Of a DNA stretch of 64,000 bases, positions 34,180-43,776 are shown piece by piece. The position numbers and the translations under genes were made by a program. The notes below the pieces were generated by a model. That model did not search any database and was not told the DNA's origin. It saw only the letters and a program-made list of their open reading frames with translations. The stretch lies in assembly GCA_037445225.1 (NCBI GenBank), contig JBBIKW010000001.1, forward strand, positions 186,001 to 250,000, read 5' to 3'. Within the stretch, counting starts at the first letter, position 1. The number at the start of each line of letters is the position of its first letter. Source of the DNA: M3007 sp037445225. GTDB taxonomy: Bacteria; Bacteroidota; Bacteroidia; Chitinophagales; Saprospiraceae.

Positions 34180-34187
34180 TACCTTTG
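34180..34187 (+). promoter_or_regulatory. TAnnTTTG promoter element (TACCTTTG)
   Basis: An exact -7 element 26 bases before the exonuclease gene at 34213. It would drive the exonuclease-rpe-lptF/G-PAP2 operon. Confidence 0.6.
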
Positions 34188-34212
34188 CTGTGGGGTGTAA
34201 ACGATCGCAGCC

Positions 34213-34959
34213 ATGGCGGTATGGGATAGCTTCGAATTGAGCAATATCCTCTTTATAGATGTGGAAACGGTGCCGGCAGCGCCCAGCTACGACGAGCTGG
34301 ACGACGCCTTGCAAGAGCTGTGGGCTTACAAGGTGCGCAGCTTGCGCCGCCAACTCGACCTGCCGGAAGAGATCATCGCTGGCGACTTCGAACAGCGCGC
34401 CGGCATCTACGCTGAATTTGGCAAGATCGTTTGCATTTCGGTCGGCATCCTGCGTCAAGTGAATGGCGAACTGCGCTTGCGCCTAAAATCGTTCTTTGGA
34501 GACGACGAAGCGATCCTGTTACAGGAGTTCAGTGCCTTGCTCGAACAAAAGTTCCAAGACCCTACGCGCTTTGCGCTGTGCGGGCACAACATTCGGGAGT
34601 TCGACGTGCCCTATCTTTGCCGTCGGCTATTAGTCCATCAGCTGCCGCTTCCTCGACTGTTAGATATTGCAGGCATGAAGCCCTGGGAGACCAAGCACCT
34701 CTTGGACACGATGGAGATGTGGAAATTTGGCGATGTGAAGAGCTTCACCTCTTTGCGCTTGCTGGCGGCGGTGTTTGGCTTCCCTTCGCCCAAAGATGAC
34801 ATCGATGGCAGCGATGTGTCTACCATATATTGGCAGGACCGTGACTTAGAGCGCATAGCGACCTATTGCGAAAAAGACGTCGTTGCTACGGTACAACTCT
34901 TTTTGCGCTTTCGGCGCCAACCGCTCTTGAGTACTGACCAGATCGAGGTCGTGCGTTAA
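34213..34959 (+). CDS. 3'-5' exonuclease, PolB-like DEDDy type
   Basis: This 248-residue nuclease has FIDVETV (D16, E18) in the first Exo motif, GHNIREFDVPYL near residue 120 in the second, and YCEKDVVATVQL near 220 with the Tyr and Asp of the DEDDy third motif. It matches the predicted polymerase-B-associated exonuclease family, which trims single-stranded 3' ends; its in vivo role is not settled. It starts the operon that continues with rpe after 22 bases. It is not part of a polymerase gene. Confidence 0.85.
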   Translation: MAVWDSFELSNILFIDVETVPAAPSYDELDDALQELWAYKVRSLRRQLDLPEEIIAGDFEQRAGIYAEFGKIVCISVGILRQVNGELRLRLKSFFGDDEAILLQEFSALLEQKFQDPTRFALCGHNIREFDVPYLCRRLLVHQLPLPRLLDIAGMKPWETKHLLDTMEMWKFGDVKSFTSLRLLAAVFGFPSPKDDIDGSDVSTIYWQDRDLERIATYCEKDVVATVQLFLRFRRQPLLSTDQIEVVR

Positions 34960-34981
34960 GGGCGAACGCCATTTCCTAAGT

Positions 34982-35653
34982 ATGAAACCCAAACACAAGA
35001 TTGCTCCATCGCTTTTGGCCGCTGATTTTGCGCGCCTAAGCGAGGCTGTAGACCTGGTGAACCGAAGTGAGGCTGATTGGCTCCATCTGGACGTGATGGA
35101 TGGCCGATTTGTTCCCAACCTGACGTTTGGCATGCCGATTGTCGAGGCCGTACATCGCCTGAGCACTAAGCCGTTGGACGTCCACCTGATGATCGTCGAG
35201 CCGGAGCGGTATGTAGAGGCTTTTCGAGCGGCCGGGGCCCACGTGATCACCGTGCATTTCGAAGCCTGTCCTCATCTGCACCGCGTTGTCCAACAGATAA
35301 AGGCGACGGGAGCGCTGGCGGGGGTAGCGCTGAATCCGCACACGCCAGTGAGTATGTTGGAAAACCTTTTGGAAGATATCGACGTGATCTGCTTAATGTC
35401 GGTCAATCCGGGGTTTGGGGGGCATAAATTCATCTATCAGACGCTGCCCAAGGTGCGCCGGCTGCGCGAGATGCTGTCGGTGGCCAATGCGTCGGCGCTC
35501 ATTGAGATCGACGGCGGAGTGGGTCTGCAAAATGCCGAGGTGCTTTTGCGCGCCGGGGCGGACGTCCTCGTAGCGGGAAGCAGTATCTTCGGCGCCAAGG
35601 ATCCCGTAGCAACCATCGCAGCGATGAAGGCGCTTAACGAACCTTGGCTTTGA
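34982..35653 (+). CDS. rpe: Ribulose-phosphate 3-epimerase
   Basis: This 223-residue TIM barrel epimerises D-ribulose-5-phosphate and D-xylulose-5-phosphate in the pentose phosphate pathway. Diagnostic motifs are IAPSLLAADFARL (7-19), HLDVMDGRFVPNLTFG (35-50), VHLMIVEP (67-74), MSVNPGFGGHKF (near 139-150) and IEIDGGVGLQNAE (near 173-185), giving the metal and acid/base residues. It sits between the exonuclease and the lptF/G gene, 7 bases before the latter. The length is normal for the family. Confidence 0.97.
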   Translation: MKPKHKIAPSLLAADFARLSEAVDLVNRSEADWLHLDVMDGRFVPNLTFGMPIVEAVHRLSTKPLDVHLMIVEPERYVEAFRAAGAHVITVHFEACPHLHRVVQQIKATGALAGVALNPHTPVSMLENLLEDIDVICLMSVNPGFGGHKFIYQTLPKVRRLREMLSVANASALIEIDGGVGLQNAEVLLRAGADVLVAGSSIFGAKDPVATIAAMKALNEPWL

Positions 35654-35660
35654 ATTGCCC

Positions 35661-37220
35661 ATGAAAAAGATAGACAGACTGGTGCTGACTAGCTTTTTTG
35701 CGCCGTTTACGGTAGCCTTTGCCGTGGCGTTGTTCGTCCTCATCATGCAGTTCCTGTGGCTGTACATCGACGATATGGCGGGCAAAGGCATCAGCATGCT
35801 GATCCTCATGGAGGTGATCGGATATATGTCTGTCTCCATCTTCCCTATGGCCTTGCCCATCGCCGTGCTCATTTCTTCCGTGATGGTAATGGGTAACTTC
35901 GCTGAGCGCTACGAGCTGTCGAGCATGAAGTCTGCTGGGGTGTCGCTCCTGCGCATCATGCGGAGCCTCATCGCAGCCTCGGTGGTTATTGGCGTTTTTT
36001 CATATGTCTGCTCTGACTACCTCAGTCCGTTGGCCAATTTGAAGTTCAAATCGCGCCTGTACGACATTCGCAAGCAAAAGCCGGCTTTAGCTATAGAGGA
36101 GGGCGTATTTAACGACGACTTCCGCCAATTCGTCATTCGCATTGGCAAAAAAGAGCGCGACGAGGAGACTATTCGCGACGTCTTCATCGAAGACCAAAGC
36201 CAGCTAGGGCGCCTGCGCCTCAACGAGATCATGGCCGACAGCGGACAGATGTTCACTACAAAAGACGGGCGGTTCTTTGTGATGAACCTCTTCAACGGCG
36301 CCCAATACCAAGAGCCTAATCCCACTCGCCTGCGCAGCGACGGCAGCAGCGGCGAGCCATTCATTCGCCTGTCTTTCCAATCTTGGACGAAGGTGTGGGA
36401 GCTGAGCGAGTTTGAGATGAGTCGCACCGACGAAGACCGCTTTCGCGGCCAACGCACGATGCAAACGGTGAAAGAGCTGCGCCACACCATCGACTCGCTG
36501 TATCGCGAGATGACCCAACAGAGCCACGACATGGCCGAAGAACTCCTAACGGCGCTGAGGCGGCTCGAAAAAAAACCCGACCCTGCGAATGACCCTGTAG
36601 AGCGAGAGCGACTTCGCCAGGACTCCCTGCTGCGCGCCCAGGGGAGAGTAGACGAGGCGGCTCGGCTTGCGCCCCCATCGCCAGACCTTCCTAAGCAACA
36701 CCTACGCCAACCGCTAACTGCCTACGACCGCTGGGTGGAAACGTTCGAAGAACATCGGCGCTCTCAGCTCTTGCGAGACGCCCTCCTAGAGATACGCATC
36801 GCTAAGGCCGTCGTCGAACGCCGCTCCCACCAGATAGAATACCATCGTAAGGAAGCCGCCAAGACAGGCTACGAGCTGTATGCCAAATACAGCTTTGCCC
36901 TTGTCTGCGTCATCTTCCTCTTCATCGGCGGCCCTATGGGTGCCATCATTCGAAAGGGCGGGTTTGGATATCCTATCTTGGTCTCCATCGTCTTTTTCGT
37001 GACGTTCATCATGCTGACCATCATGTGTCGCAAGCTAGCTGAAGCGTACATCCTGACCCCCTTCTGGGCGGCCATGGTACCCAGTTTGGTCTTGGTTCCT
37101 ATCTCAGCTTTTCTGACTTGGCGCGCCCAAAACGACACCGCGATGTTCAGCACCGACCGAATAGACCGCATGGTTGGGCGGATGCGCCGGGCTATAGAGA
37201 AACGACTCTTAGGTTCATGA
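35661..37220 (+). CDS. LptF/LptG family permease (YjgP/YjgQ)
   Basis: This 519-residue membrane protein has three N-terminal helices (FAPFTVAFAVALFVLIMQFL; LIAASVVIGVFSYVCSDYLS), a long periplasmic jellyroll-like domain with a charged helical insert of about 110 residues (rich in Glu and Arg), and three C-terminal helices near 400-500 (YSFALVCVIFLFIGGPMGAI). LptF and LptG form the transmembrane part of the LPS export ABC transporter. ATG 35661 is used; a TTG 6 bases upstream is the alternative. It is followed by a PAP2 gene with a 4-base ATGA overlap. Confidence 0.88.
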   Translation: MKKIDRLVLTSFFAPFTVAFAVALFVLIMQFLWLYIDDMAGKGISMLILMEVIGYMSVSIFPMALPIAVLISSVMVMGNFAERYELSSMKSAGVSLLRIMRSLIAASVVIGVFSYVCSDYLSPLANLKFKSRLYDIRKQKPALAIEEGVFNDDFRQFVIRIGKKERDEETIRDVFIEDQSQLGRLRLNEIMADSGQMFTTKDGRFFVMNLFNGAQYQEPNPTRLRSDGSSGEPFIRLSFQSWTKVWELSEFEMSRTDEDRFRGQRTMQTVKELRHTIDSLYREMTQQSHDMAEELLTALRRLEKKPDPANDPVERERLRQDSLLRAQGRVDEAARLAPPSPDLPKQHLRQPLTAYDRWVETFEEHRRSQLLRDALLEIRIAKAVVERRSHQIEYHRKEAAKTGYELYAKYSFALVCVIFLFIGGPMGAIIRKGGFGYPILVSIVFFVTFIMLTIMCRKLAEAYILTPFWAAMVPSLVLVPISAFLTWRAQNDTAMFSTDRIDRMVGRMRRAIEKRLLGS

Positions 37221-37888
37221 AAGCAGCTTTTTGGGCCAATCCTTGGTTCACTATACCGACTCTTCTATTCCTCAATGTCGGGCTCTTGGTGGCGCTCTTT
37301 ACGCCATCGGGGATGGAAATCCTGTATTTCAATGCCTGGCGGCAGGAGCCGCTCAACACGTTTTTTCGTTGGGCGACGCGTCTGGGCGAGGTTTGGCCCT
37401 TCCTACTAATAGGGTTGCCAAGCCTCTTGTGGCGCTATCGGCTCGCTATTGCAGTGGCCCTCGTCGGCTTACTTACCCTTTCCACTTCCCACCTGCTGAA
37501 AACTGCCGTTCAAAAAGACCGCCCCATACTGTTCTTTGCCAACCACCATCTCCAGGATTACGTGGTACTTTTGCCGGGAGAATGGCCGCATGGTGGGCGT
37601 ACCAGTTTTCCCTCTGGGCACACAGCGGCGGCATTTGGGCTCTTTGGGGTGCTAGGGCTGGTGGCCGGCCAACAACGACCTTTACTCAGCGTGGCTTGTG
37701 CGGTCGCTCCGATACTAGTGGGTGTGTCGCGCATCTTTTTAGTCCAGCATTTTCTCACCGATGTGTTGGGCGGAGCGCTGTTAGGCCTACTCTTAGCCGG
37801 ATTGGTTTGGACAGTAGACCAGCGCTGGGTGCAGCGCCATCCTGCCTTGGAGGGAGGACTGCTGCGCAGGCATGTCGGCTATAATTAA
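37217..37888 (+). CDS. PAP2-family membrane phosphatase
   Basis: This 223-residue membrane protein has the three acid-phosphatase signatures: KTAVQKDRP (K-x6-RP), FPSGHTAA, and SRIFLVQHFLTDVLGG (SR-x5-H-x3-D). About six membrane helices surround them. Such enzymes dephosphorylate lipid phosphates (undecaprenyl pyrophosphate, phosphatidate or lipid A). Its start overlaps the LptF/G stop by 4 bases, which hints at an envelope-lipid role alongside LPS transport. The substrate is inferred from context only. Confidence 0.9.
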   Translation: MKAAFWANPWFTIPTLLFLNVGLLVALFTPSGMEILYFNAWRQEPLNTFFRWATRLGEVWPFLLIGLPSLLWRYRLAIAVALVGLLTLSTSHLLKTAVQKDRPILFFANHHLQDYVVLLPGEWPHGGRTSFPSGHTAAAFGLFGVLGLVAGQQRPLLSVACAVAPILVGVSRIFLVQHFLTDVLGGALLGLLLAGLVWTVDQRWVQRHPALEGGLLRRHVGYN

Positions 37889-37918
37889 GATGCGTCCGAT
37901 GCAGCCTTTGGCCTGTGG

Positions 37919-39046
37919 CTACTCGGCTGCAGTCGCTTGGATCAACGCGTAGAGCTGCTGCGCGGCAACATCCCAGCTAAAGCGCTGGCGCCGGATGCGC
38001 CCTCGTTCTACTAACATAGTGCGTAAGAATTCGTCGGAATACAGCCGGGTCATGCCCTCCGCTATCGCTTCTTCAGAATAGGGGTCGACCTGTACAGCAG
38101 CGTCGCCCGCCACCTCGGCAAGCGCCGTCTGGTTGGAGCAAAGCACCGGCGTGTCGCAAGCAAAGGCCTCTACGATAGGTAGGCCGAACCCTTCATTTAA
38201 GGAGACATTCACTACGGCCAATGCAGCCCCAACAAGCCGAACCAGTGCGTCCTCAGGCACGTAGTTCAACTGCCGAATGTCGGACCGATGCCGCGCCTCC
38301 TGCAGGGCTTGGCGCACCGGCTCGCTCTTCCACGCCAGGCGCCCCGCTAACACCAAGCGAACTGGAGCACCCGTAGCCGTTTTAAAGCGGTCGAACGCGC
38401 GCACCAGCCGAGGGATGTTCTTGCGCGGATGCATCGCACCTACATACAAAAAATACGGGTGACCGTCGGCATACGCCTCGCGTACCGCCTGACGATCAGC
38501 CTGGGAGAGCGGAGCAAAGTGCTCCCGACAGCCGTTATAGACTACCGAGATGCGCTCGGCCGGCGCCTGAACCAGCTCCATAGCCACTCGCTTCACGTGT
38601 TCCGATACTGCGGCTATATGCGTAGCGCGGCGCACGTAGCGCGGCAAGAAGTGACGGTAGTAGTGGCGCGCCGCCCAAGGTAGGCCGCTCGGCATCTGCA
38701 GGGGGATAAGGTCGTGAAGGGTCAACAGCGTAGGTATCCGAGAGCGCAAACTCACATAGCCGTCCGGAGAAAAAAACACCGCCGGTCGATAGCGCTGGAG
38801 CACTTGCGGCACCCCACCCTCGAACCATAGGTACCAAAGCACCGGATGGCGCGCCGGAGGCCCTACCACCACCGGCACCACATTTGGCCCGTACAAAAAG
38901 CAGCGGTCGTAGGGGCGGTCGAATAGGAAAATAAATTCATCCTCCGGATGTGCGCGCACCATGCGCTGCAACACCTCGTGCGTATACCACCCTATACCCT
39001 CTAAGCGACGGGGCAGCAAGAAGCGCGTATTTACAGCAATGCGCAT
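37919..39046 (-). CDS. Glycosyltransferase family 4 (GT-B)
   Basis: This 375-residue GT-B glycosyltransferase has an N-terminal acceptor half (MRIAVNTRFLLPRRLEGIGW; LLTLHDLIPLQMPS) and a C-terminal donor half with the GT4 motifs LYVGAMHPRKNIPRLVRAFD near 200, NVSLNEGFGLPIVEAFACDT (Glu pair binding the nucleotide) and PVLCSNQTALAEVAGDAAV. It probably transfers a hexose or mannose-type sugar to a surface glycan. It is a single gene with TACCTTTG upstream. The sugar is not identifiable. Confidence 0.9.
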   Translation of the reverse strand: MRIAVNTRFLLPRRLEGIGWYTHEVLQRMVRAHPEDEFIFLFDRPYDRCFLYGPNVVPVVVGPPARHPVLWYLWFEGGVPQVLQRYRPAVFFSPDGYVSLRSRIPTLLTLHDLIPLQMPSGLPWAARHYYRHFLPRYVRRATHIAAVSEHVKRVAMELVQAPAERISVVYNGCREHFAPLSQADRQAVREAYADGHPYFLYVGAMHPRKNIPRLVRAFDRFKTATGAPVRLVLAGRLAWKSEPVRQALQEARHRSDIRQLNYVPEDALVRLVGAALAVVNVSLNEGFGLPIVEAFACDTPVLCSNQTALAEVAGDAAVQVDPYSEEAIAEGMTRLYSDEFLRTMLVERGRIRRQRFSWDVAAQQLYALIQATAAE

Positions 39047-39066
39047 GCAGCGTAACCAACGGCCGG

Positions 39067-39074
39067 CAAAGGTA
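39067..39074 (-). promoter_or_regulatory. TAnnTTTG promoter element (TACCTTTG, minus strand)
   Basis: An exact minus-strand -7 element 21 bases upstream of the GT4 glycosyltransferase start. A short leader is implied. Confidence 0.6.
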
Positions 39075-39110
39075 ATGCGCCGAACGCTACATGGCGTGGG
39101 CCTGTCGAGA

Positions 39111-42100
39111 TCAGCGCTGAACTTGCAAGCGGATCACGTCGCTGCTGCGCTGCGCGGAAATCCAACGCGCAAAGTAGATGCCCGAAGACAACTCTCGCAA
39201 GTCGACCTCTACCTCACTGCTTTCCGAGGATAAGGGAACCTGAAGTACCAGCTGCCCTACTGCGTTTACCAGTTGCAATAGGCCGCTTTCCCCTACTGGG
39301 AGGCGATAGGAAAGCCAAGCGCTTTGGTGCGCTGGGTTGGGGCGCACTGAAAGAAGGGTCGCCTGCCCGTCGCTTCGGCGCACATGCACGACAGGTGAGT
39401 ACTGCGCAGTGCCGTCGCGATCGCGCATGCGCAAGCGATAGAAGGCATGTGCAATAGGAGCGGCATCAATAAAGTGATAGTGCCGCCGCGCTTGAGGCAA
39501 CACATTACCCAGGTCGCGCCATCCTGAGATGCCGTCTTCCGAGCGCTCCACAAAATAGACAGCCAGCCCCTGTTCACTGCCGACTTCCCACTCCACTAGG
39601 TTGTCGCGTTGGCGCGCAGAGACGGTAAAACGGATGAGTTCCACCGGGAAAGGCGAGAAGGGGAAGCGCGCGCCGACCTCTGAAAAGCTCGGCACTTGGG
39701 TTTCTAAAAAAAACACACCGGAATTGGCCACAGAAGTCGCTACCGGTGTCAGGACCGTCACCGAACCGCTGTTGTTGGTCGGCGTGCAGTCTTCATTAGT
39801 GCCGTCGTAGTGTTGTATCAATAGGTCGCCCGGACTGCCGGTGTAGCCAGAGGCATTCACTAGATTAGTAAGTTCGCTTTCCGTGTACAGCGTTCGAAGC
39901 ATCTTGGGCGAATTGGCGCTGTTGGTGCAGCTGATGTCAAAGTACCGCTGCATGTAGAAATGGCCATTGTGATACACGGGGCTACCGGTGCGAATGGCGC
40001 GCACGGTGACGTTGCCCAAGTTTTGACCTGTTTTGATGGCCAGGATCGGCAATCCTATGTCGAAGGGAGTAGGTTGTGTGTAGATGTTGAACCACTTGTT
40101 GGGGTTGCTGCTGCCGTTGACAGCGCGCACGTAATTGGTGCAGGAGGTGCTGAGCGTCGGCAAGGTGACCGTTTCGTGTACTTCAATGCAGAAAGTGCCC
40201 GTGGAATTTGCATAGCCATCCACCTGTATGTAGTAGGTAGTGTCGGGCTTTAGCCCGGTGTAGTAGAGTACAGCGTTATATCCCCCGCCCACCGTGCCGC
40301 CGTCTTCGTTAGAAGAGAGAAATTGGTGGCTGCTGTAATTGCTCGGCGTACTGGTGGCGTAGAGCGCTACCTGAGTATCGTTGAGCGTGCCTTGAGGACT
40401 CTGGTCGGTGGTAATTTTCACCGTACCCGAAGCTGGCGCTACGAACTTAAACCACACGGTATGGCTGATGTTGGTGGCCCAATATCCGCCATTGGCCGGC
40501 CTGGGGTTGAACTCTCCCGTCGTAGTAGTGGCGTTGGTATTTCGAAAAGGGTTCAGCCCTGGACAGGGTGCATCTACGGTAATTTCAAGGGCATTGACTG
40601 CTTCGTCGTTGAGCAGCGGCATGCTGATCAAGAGAGGCCCTGCCCATGCGCTGTACCCGCTCGCACCGCAGTCAGCACGCACGTAGCACTCGTACTGCAC
40701 GCTGTGTTGCAGGCCGGTGATCGTGTGCGGATGGGCCGCCGCGGTAACTACGGTGCCAGAGCCCTGCACGAACCCCACCAACCCATATTCGATCTCCCAG
40801 CCATCGGGTGGCGGGCCGGGTTGGTTCCAGTCGATAGTAGCACTGTTATTGGTCGCGCTCACCACCGTCAGCCCAGTAGGCGTAGAGCAAGGGGTATCGT
40901 TCGTAGTAAAGATAGCCCCAGCAAAGTAAGGCGAGCTGTTGCTGCCGCATATTGAGCGCATTTGAAATTCATAGTCAGTGCTCGGGTTTAAGCCCGAGAG
41001 CGTGTGCGGGCTAGTGACATTGGAAACCGTAGTCCAGCTGCCCTGCCCTACAGCGCGGTATTGGAGCGAATATCCTGTGGCTCCCGAGACAGCTGCCCAG
41101 CTAATTTGGGCGGAGTTATTGGTAATGTTGCTTACCGTGATGTTGGTTGGCGGGTTGCACGACCCTGGGGTTGGACAGCCGTTGGGAATGCAGCCGTTGT
41201 TGGCCGCATACTCCGTCTCATCGCGGATCTTGTCACCGGGCAATGGGCCAAAGCCGTTGTTGAAGTTGATGCCCACCCCCGGAAAGAGATGGCAGTAGCT
41301 CATTACCGTGCCTCCGTTTGGCGGCTTAGGGCCGCGCGGACACCCTCCCTCCGTTTCGTAGCAGGTATCGATGGCACCGCCCGGCCACCCGCACCAATGC
41401 GTATGCCTCGAACCCACATTGTGGCCCATCTCGTGCGCAACCACCTCTACAGACCAGGAATACGTAGGAAAGTTTTGATAAGAGGCAGTAATACCGCTAA
41501 AAGCGTATTGAAAACCGGGGGCGCACAGGACATCCACGTAGGCGATGCCGCCCAAACCACTTCCTCCCAAGCTAAAGAGATGGGCCAAGTCGCCCTCAAA
41601 ATGGGTGCGCAGGGCCATGAAGTCGTTTAAGGCTTGCGAAGAAGACGACGTGCTGTAGTTGTCGGGCGTCGCCCACACGTATACGCGCGAGATGACTGTC
41701 TCAATTTGTTCGTTGTCGTACAGAGTGGCCACCTGGTTGAACAACCCAGAGACGTAGTTCACCGTGTTGCCCACAGAGGAGCTCTTGTTGGTGAACAGCT
41801 CATAGTCGCACTCTATGAATACTTCGATACAACCCGGCACGTATTCGGGCTGGGAAGTGCCCTTGGGGCCGGGGTCGGGCCGACCCAGCTCGCGCGTTGC
41901 GCAGGAAAACGGCGGTTTAGATAGCAGATCGTGCTCGGCGTACACCACATAGAGGCGGTCGTTTTCGGGCAAATCTATGCGCCCAATCACTAAGTTGCCA
42001 AGGGCTGGGCTCGACACAAAACCCATGAGCTCGTTTTCAGAAAAACTGAACGAAACCAACGACTCATAGTCGCCTTGAATACACCCGCGATAGTAAAGGC

Positions 42101-42482
42101 CTGGCTCGTAGAAGACTTCTCCGTCGTTGGTCTGCACGCGGAAATTCACCCCTAATACTGTCTTTTCGTACAGGTCTACCGACACCGGGCCTTCCGCCGT
42201 CGGTATAGTCAGGGTCAGGTACGATGGTCGCCTATCGCACAGCGCTTTCAAGACTGCCATATCCACTTCCAAAAAGGCAGCCTTTCGCACGGCAGTCTTT
42301 TCCGATGGATGCGGTCGAGGAGCGGGAGAAAAAAGATCAGTCGAGGCAAACGAAACGCCGGCTGCACGCAGGTCGTACACGCGTTGAGGCACCCGCCGAA
42401 GCCCTTGTGCGCTTAAAAGGGCCGATGAAAGCAACAGCGCTAAGAAGACAGTGCTCAGGAGGAGATTTTTTCCAGAAATCAT
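39111..42482 (-). CDS. Secreted reprolysin-like metalloprotease with FN3 repeats and T9SS sorting domain
   Basis: This 1123-residue exoprotein has a signal peptide and a propeptide-like region to about 210. A zinc metalloprotease domain follows with HEMGHNVGSRH (350-360), the extended H-E-x-x-H-x-x-G-x-x-H motif of metzincins, then HTHWCGWPGG. Next are two fibronectin type III domains (about 447-535 and 540-625, each starting near a PPTNITV/STPTGLTV strand), a pre-peptidase-C-like beta domain, another beta-rich region, and a type A T9SS sorting domain (LLSVRPNPAHQSAWLSYRLP). It is exported through the type IX system and cell-surface bound or released. TACTTTTG lies 22 bases upstream of the start. 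Confidence 0.9.
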   Translation of the reverse strand: MISGKNLLLSTVFLALLLSSALLSAQGLRRVPQRVYDLRAAGVSFASTDLFSPAPRPHPSEKTAVRKAAFLEVDMAVLKALCDRRPSYLTLTIPTAEGPVSVDLYEKTVLGVNFRVQTNDGEVFYEPGLYYRGCIQGDYESLVSFSFSENELMGFVSSPALGNLVIGRIDLPENDRLYVVYAEHDLLSKPPFSCATRELGRPDPGPKGTSQPEYVPGCIEVFIECDYELFTNKSSSVGNTVNYVSGLFNQVATLYDNEQIETVISRVYVWATPDNYSTSSSSQALNDFMALRTHFEGDLAHLFSLGGSGLGGIAYVDVLCAPGFQYAFSGITASYQNFPTYSWSVEVVAHEMGHNVGSRHTHWCGWPGGAIDTCYETEGGCPRGPKPPNGGTVMSYCHLFPGVGINFNNGFGPLPGDKIRDETEYAANNGCIPNGCPTPGSCNPPTNITVSNITNNSAQISWAAVSGATGYSLQYRAVGQGSWTTVSNVTSPHTLSGLNPSTDYEFQMRSICGSNSSPYFAGAIFTTNDTPCSTPTGLTVVSATNNSATIDWNQPGPPPDGWEIEYGLVGFVQGSGTVVTAAAHPHTITGLQHSVQYECYVRADCGASGYSAWAGPLLISMPLLNDEAVNALEITVDAPCPGLNPFRNTNATTTTGEFNPRPANGGYWATNISHTVWFKFVAPASGTVKITTDQSPQGTLNDTQVALYATSTPSNYSSHQFLSSNEDGGTVGGGYNAVLYYTGLKPDTTYYIQVDGYANSTGTFCIEVHETVTLPTLSTSCTNYVRAVNGSSNPNKWFNIYTQPTPFDIGLPILAIKTGQNLGNVTVRAIRTGSPVYHNGHFYMQRYFDISCTNSANSPKMLRTLYTESELTNLVNASGYTGSPGDLLIQHYDGTNEDCTPTNNSGSVTVLTPVATSVANSGVFFLETQVPSFSEVGARFPFSPFPVELIRFTVSARQRDNLVEWEVGSEQGLAVYFVERSEDGISGWRDLGNVLPQARRHYHFIDAAPIAHAFYRLRMRDRDGTAQYSPVVHVRRSDGQATLLSVRPNPAHQSAWLSYRLPVGESGLLQLVNAVGQLVLQVPLSSESSEVEVDLRELSSGIYFARWISAQRSSDVIRLQVQR

Positions 42483-42504
42483 GGCTGAGGAGGGCTCTAC
42501 AAAG

Positions 42505-42512
42505 CAAAAGTA
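42505..42512 (-). promoter_or_regulatory. TAnnTTTG promoter element (TACTTTTG, minus strand)
   Basis: An exact minus-strand -7 element 23 bases upstream of the metalloprotease start; the flanks are AT-rich. Confidence 0.6.
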
Positions 42513-42725
42513 AATCGAAACTTTTTTGGTGCATAAAACGAAAAACCAGATATATGCATTTTCATAGGAACTTAATACGAAATAAAAATCATAATTTGTT
42601 AGTTAACGGCGGATAAAACCGCGTGAAAGGCGAGCTTTGCGCAGAAAAAGGAGCTTTTTATGGGGACTTTTTGCGGGGAGAAACGCTCTGCGCAAGCAAG
42701 CGCGATGGGAGCGGGTCTGCTGCTT

Positions 42726-42733
42726 TACGTTTG
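42726..42733 (+). promoter_or_regulatory. TAnnTTTG promoter element (TACGTTTG)
   Basis: An exact -7 element 20 bases before the LD-carboxypeptidase start. It faces away from the metalloprotease promoter in the 271-base divergent spacer. Confidence 0.55.
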
Positions 42734-42753
42734 TGTAAAATAAATTTCAGCGC

Positions 42754-43764
42754 ATGAATCGCCGCAGTTTCATAGGTAAGACGTTGATGGGTTCCCTTGC
42801 GTGGTGGCTGATGGGTAGGGCTCAGTCGCCCGTGCGAAAAAAGCCAGCTCGCCTGCACCCGGGTGCGCGCATAGCGCTCATTGCGCCGGCAGGCCCGGTG
42901 TCGGAAGAGCGCTACGAGAAGGCGCTGGCTAATCTATCGGGACAAGGCTATGAGGTTCGAGAAGGCGCCGCACTGCGCCGAAGGTTGGGCTATTTGGCCG
43001 GTGAAGATGCCGAGCGCCTGAGCGACCTGCATTGGGCGTTTACCGACCCTCAAATAGACGCCGTCTGGTGCATCCGCGGAGGATACGGCACCACCCGACT
43101 GCTGCCCTACCTCAATTTTCGCCTCATCGCTCAACACCCTAAACCCTTTATCGGCTACAGCGACATCACCGCCTTGCACATCGCCATCGGACAGCGCACG
43201 GGATTGGTCACCTTTCACGCGCCGGGGGGCTCATCCGACTTCCCGCCCGAGACCCTTCAACATCTTCGAGCAGTACTGGTAGCGCCCACAACGCCTTACA
43301 CGCTGACAGCCAATTCTCAAGCAACCGATCCTGCCCCACTGACTATCGTCGGAGGTAAAGCACAGGGCCCCCTCCTCGGTGGAAACCTCACGCTCTTAGC
43401 GGCTTTAGCCGGCACGCCCTTCCAGCCGTCCTTCCGCGGCAAAATTGTCTTTATCGAAGAGGTAGGAGAGGAGCCCTACTGCATCGACCGGATGCTTACC
43501 CAGCTGCTCCAGGCTACCGACCTGCGAAAGGCGGCCGGTATTGCCTTGGGCACCTTCATCGACTGTGAACCCCAAACACCCGAATTCTCCCTCTCCCTGG
43601 CAGAAACGCTGCACCTCTGCCTGGGTCAATTAAACATCCCTATCGCCTATGGCCTGCCTTTTGGCCATATGCCCACTCAGTCAACTTTGCCCTGCGGCAT
43701 TCGCGCGGAGCTGGACGCCGATGCAAAAACGCTTACCCTCTTAGAGCCCGCCTGTAGCGAATAG
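42754..43764 (+). CDS. LD-carboxypeptidase (peptidase S66)
   Basis: This 336-residue S66 serine peptidase cleaves the bond before the terminal D-Ala of the murein tetrapeptide during recycling or remodelling. It has RIALIAPAGPVSEERYEKAL near 39-58, the nucleophile Ser in FIGYSDITALH near 130, the Glu pair in VFIEEVGEEPYCIDR, and GHMPTQSTLPCG near 309 holding the catalytic His. The N-terminus (MNRRSFIGKTLMGSLAWWLM) looks like a Tat signal, so the protein is probably periplasmic, unlike cytosolic LdcA of E. coli. It converges with the DUF5777 gene 12 bases away. Confidence 0.92.
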   Translation: MNRRSFIGKTLMGSLAWWLMGRAQSPVRKKPARLHPGARIALIAPAGPVSEERYEKALANLSGQGYEVREGAALRRRLGYLAGEDAERLSDLHWAFTDPQIDAVWCIRGGYGTTRLLPYLNFRLIAQHPKPFIGYSDITALHIAIGQRTGLVTFHAPGGSSDFPPETLQHLRAVLVAPTTPYTLTANSQATDPAPLTIVGGKAQGPLLGGNLTLLAALAGTPFQPSFRGKIVFIEEVGEEPYCIDRMLTQLLQATDLRKAAGIALGTFIDCEPQTPEFSLSLAETLHLCLGQLNIPIAYGLPFGHMPTQSTLPCGIRAELDADAKTLTLLEPACSE

Positions 43765-43776
43765 GAAACGCATCTA

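Noticed and set aside
42660..42743. 27-codon open frame with an AAGGAG-like ribosome site before the LD-carboxypeptidase
   Set aside because: It is too short to judge, overlaps the TACGTTTG promoter and shows no recognisable feature; kept only as a weak possibility.
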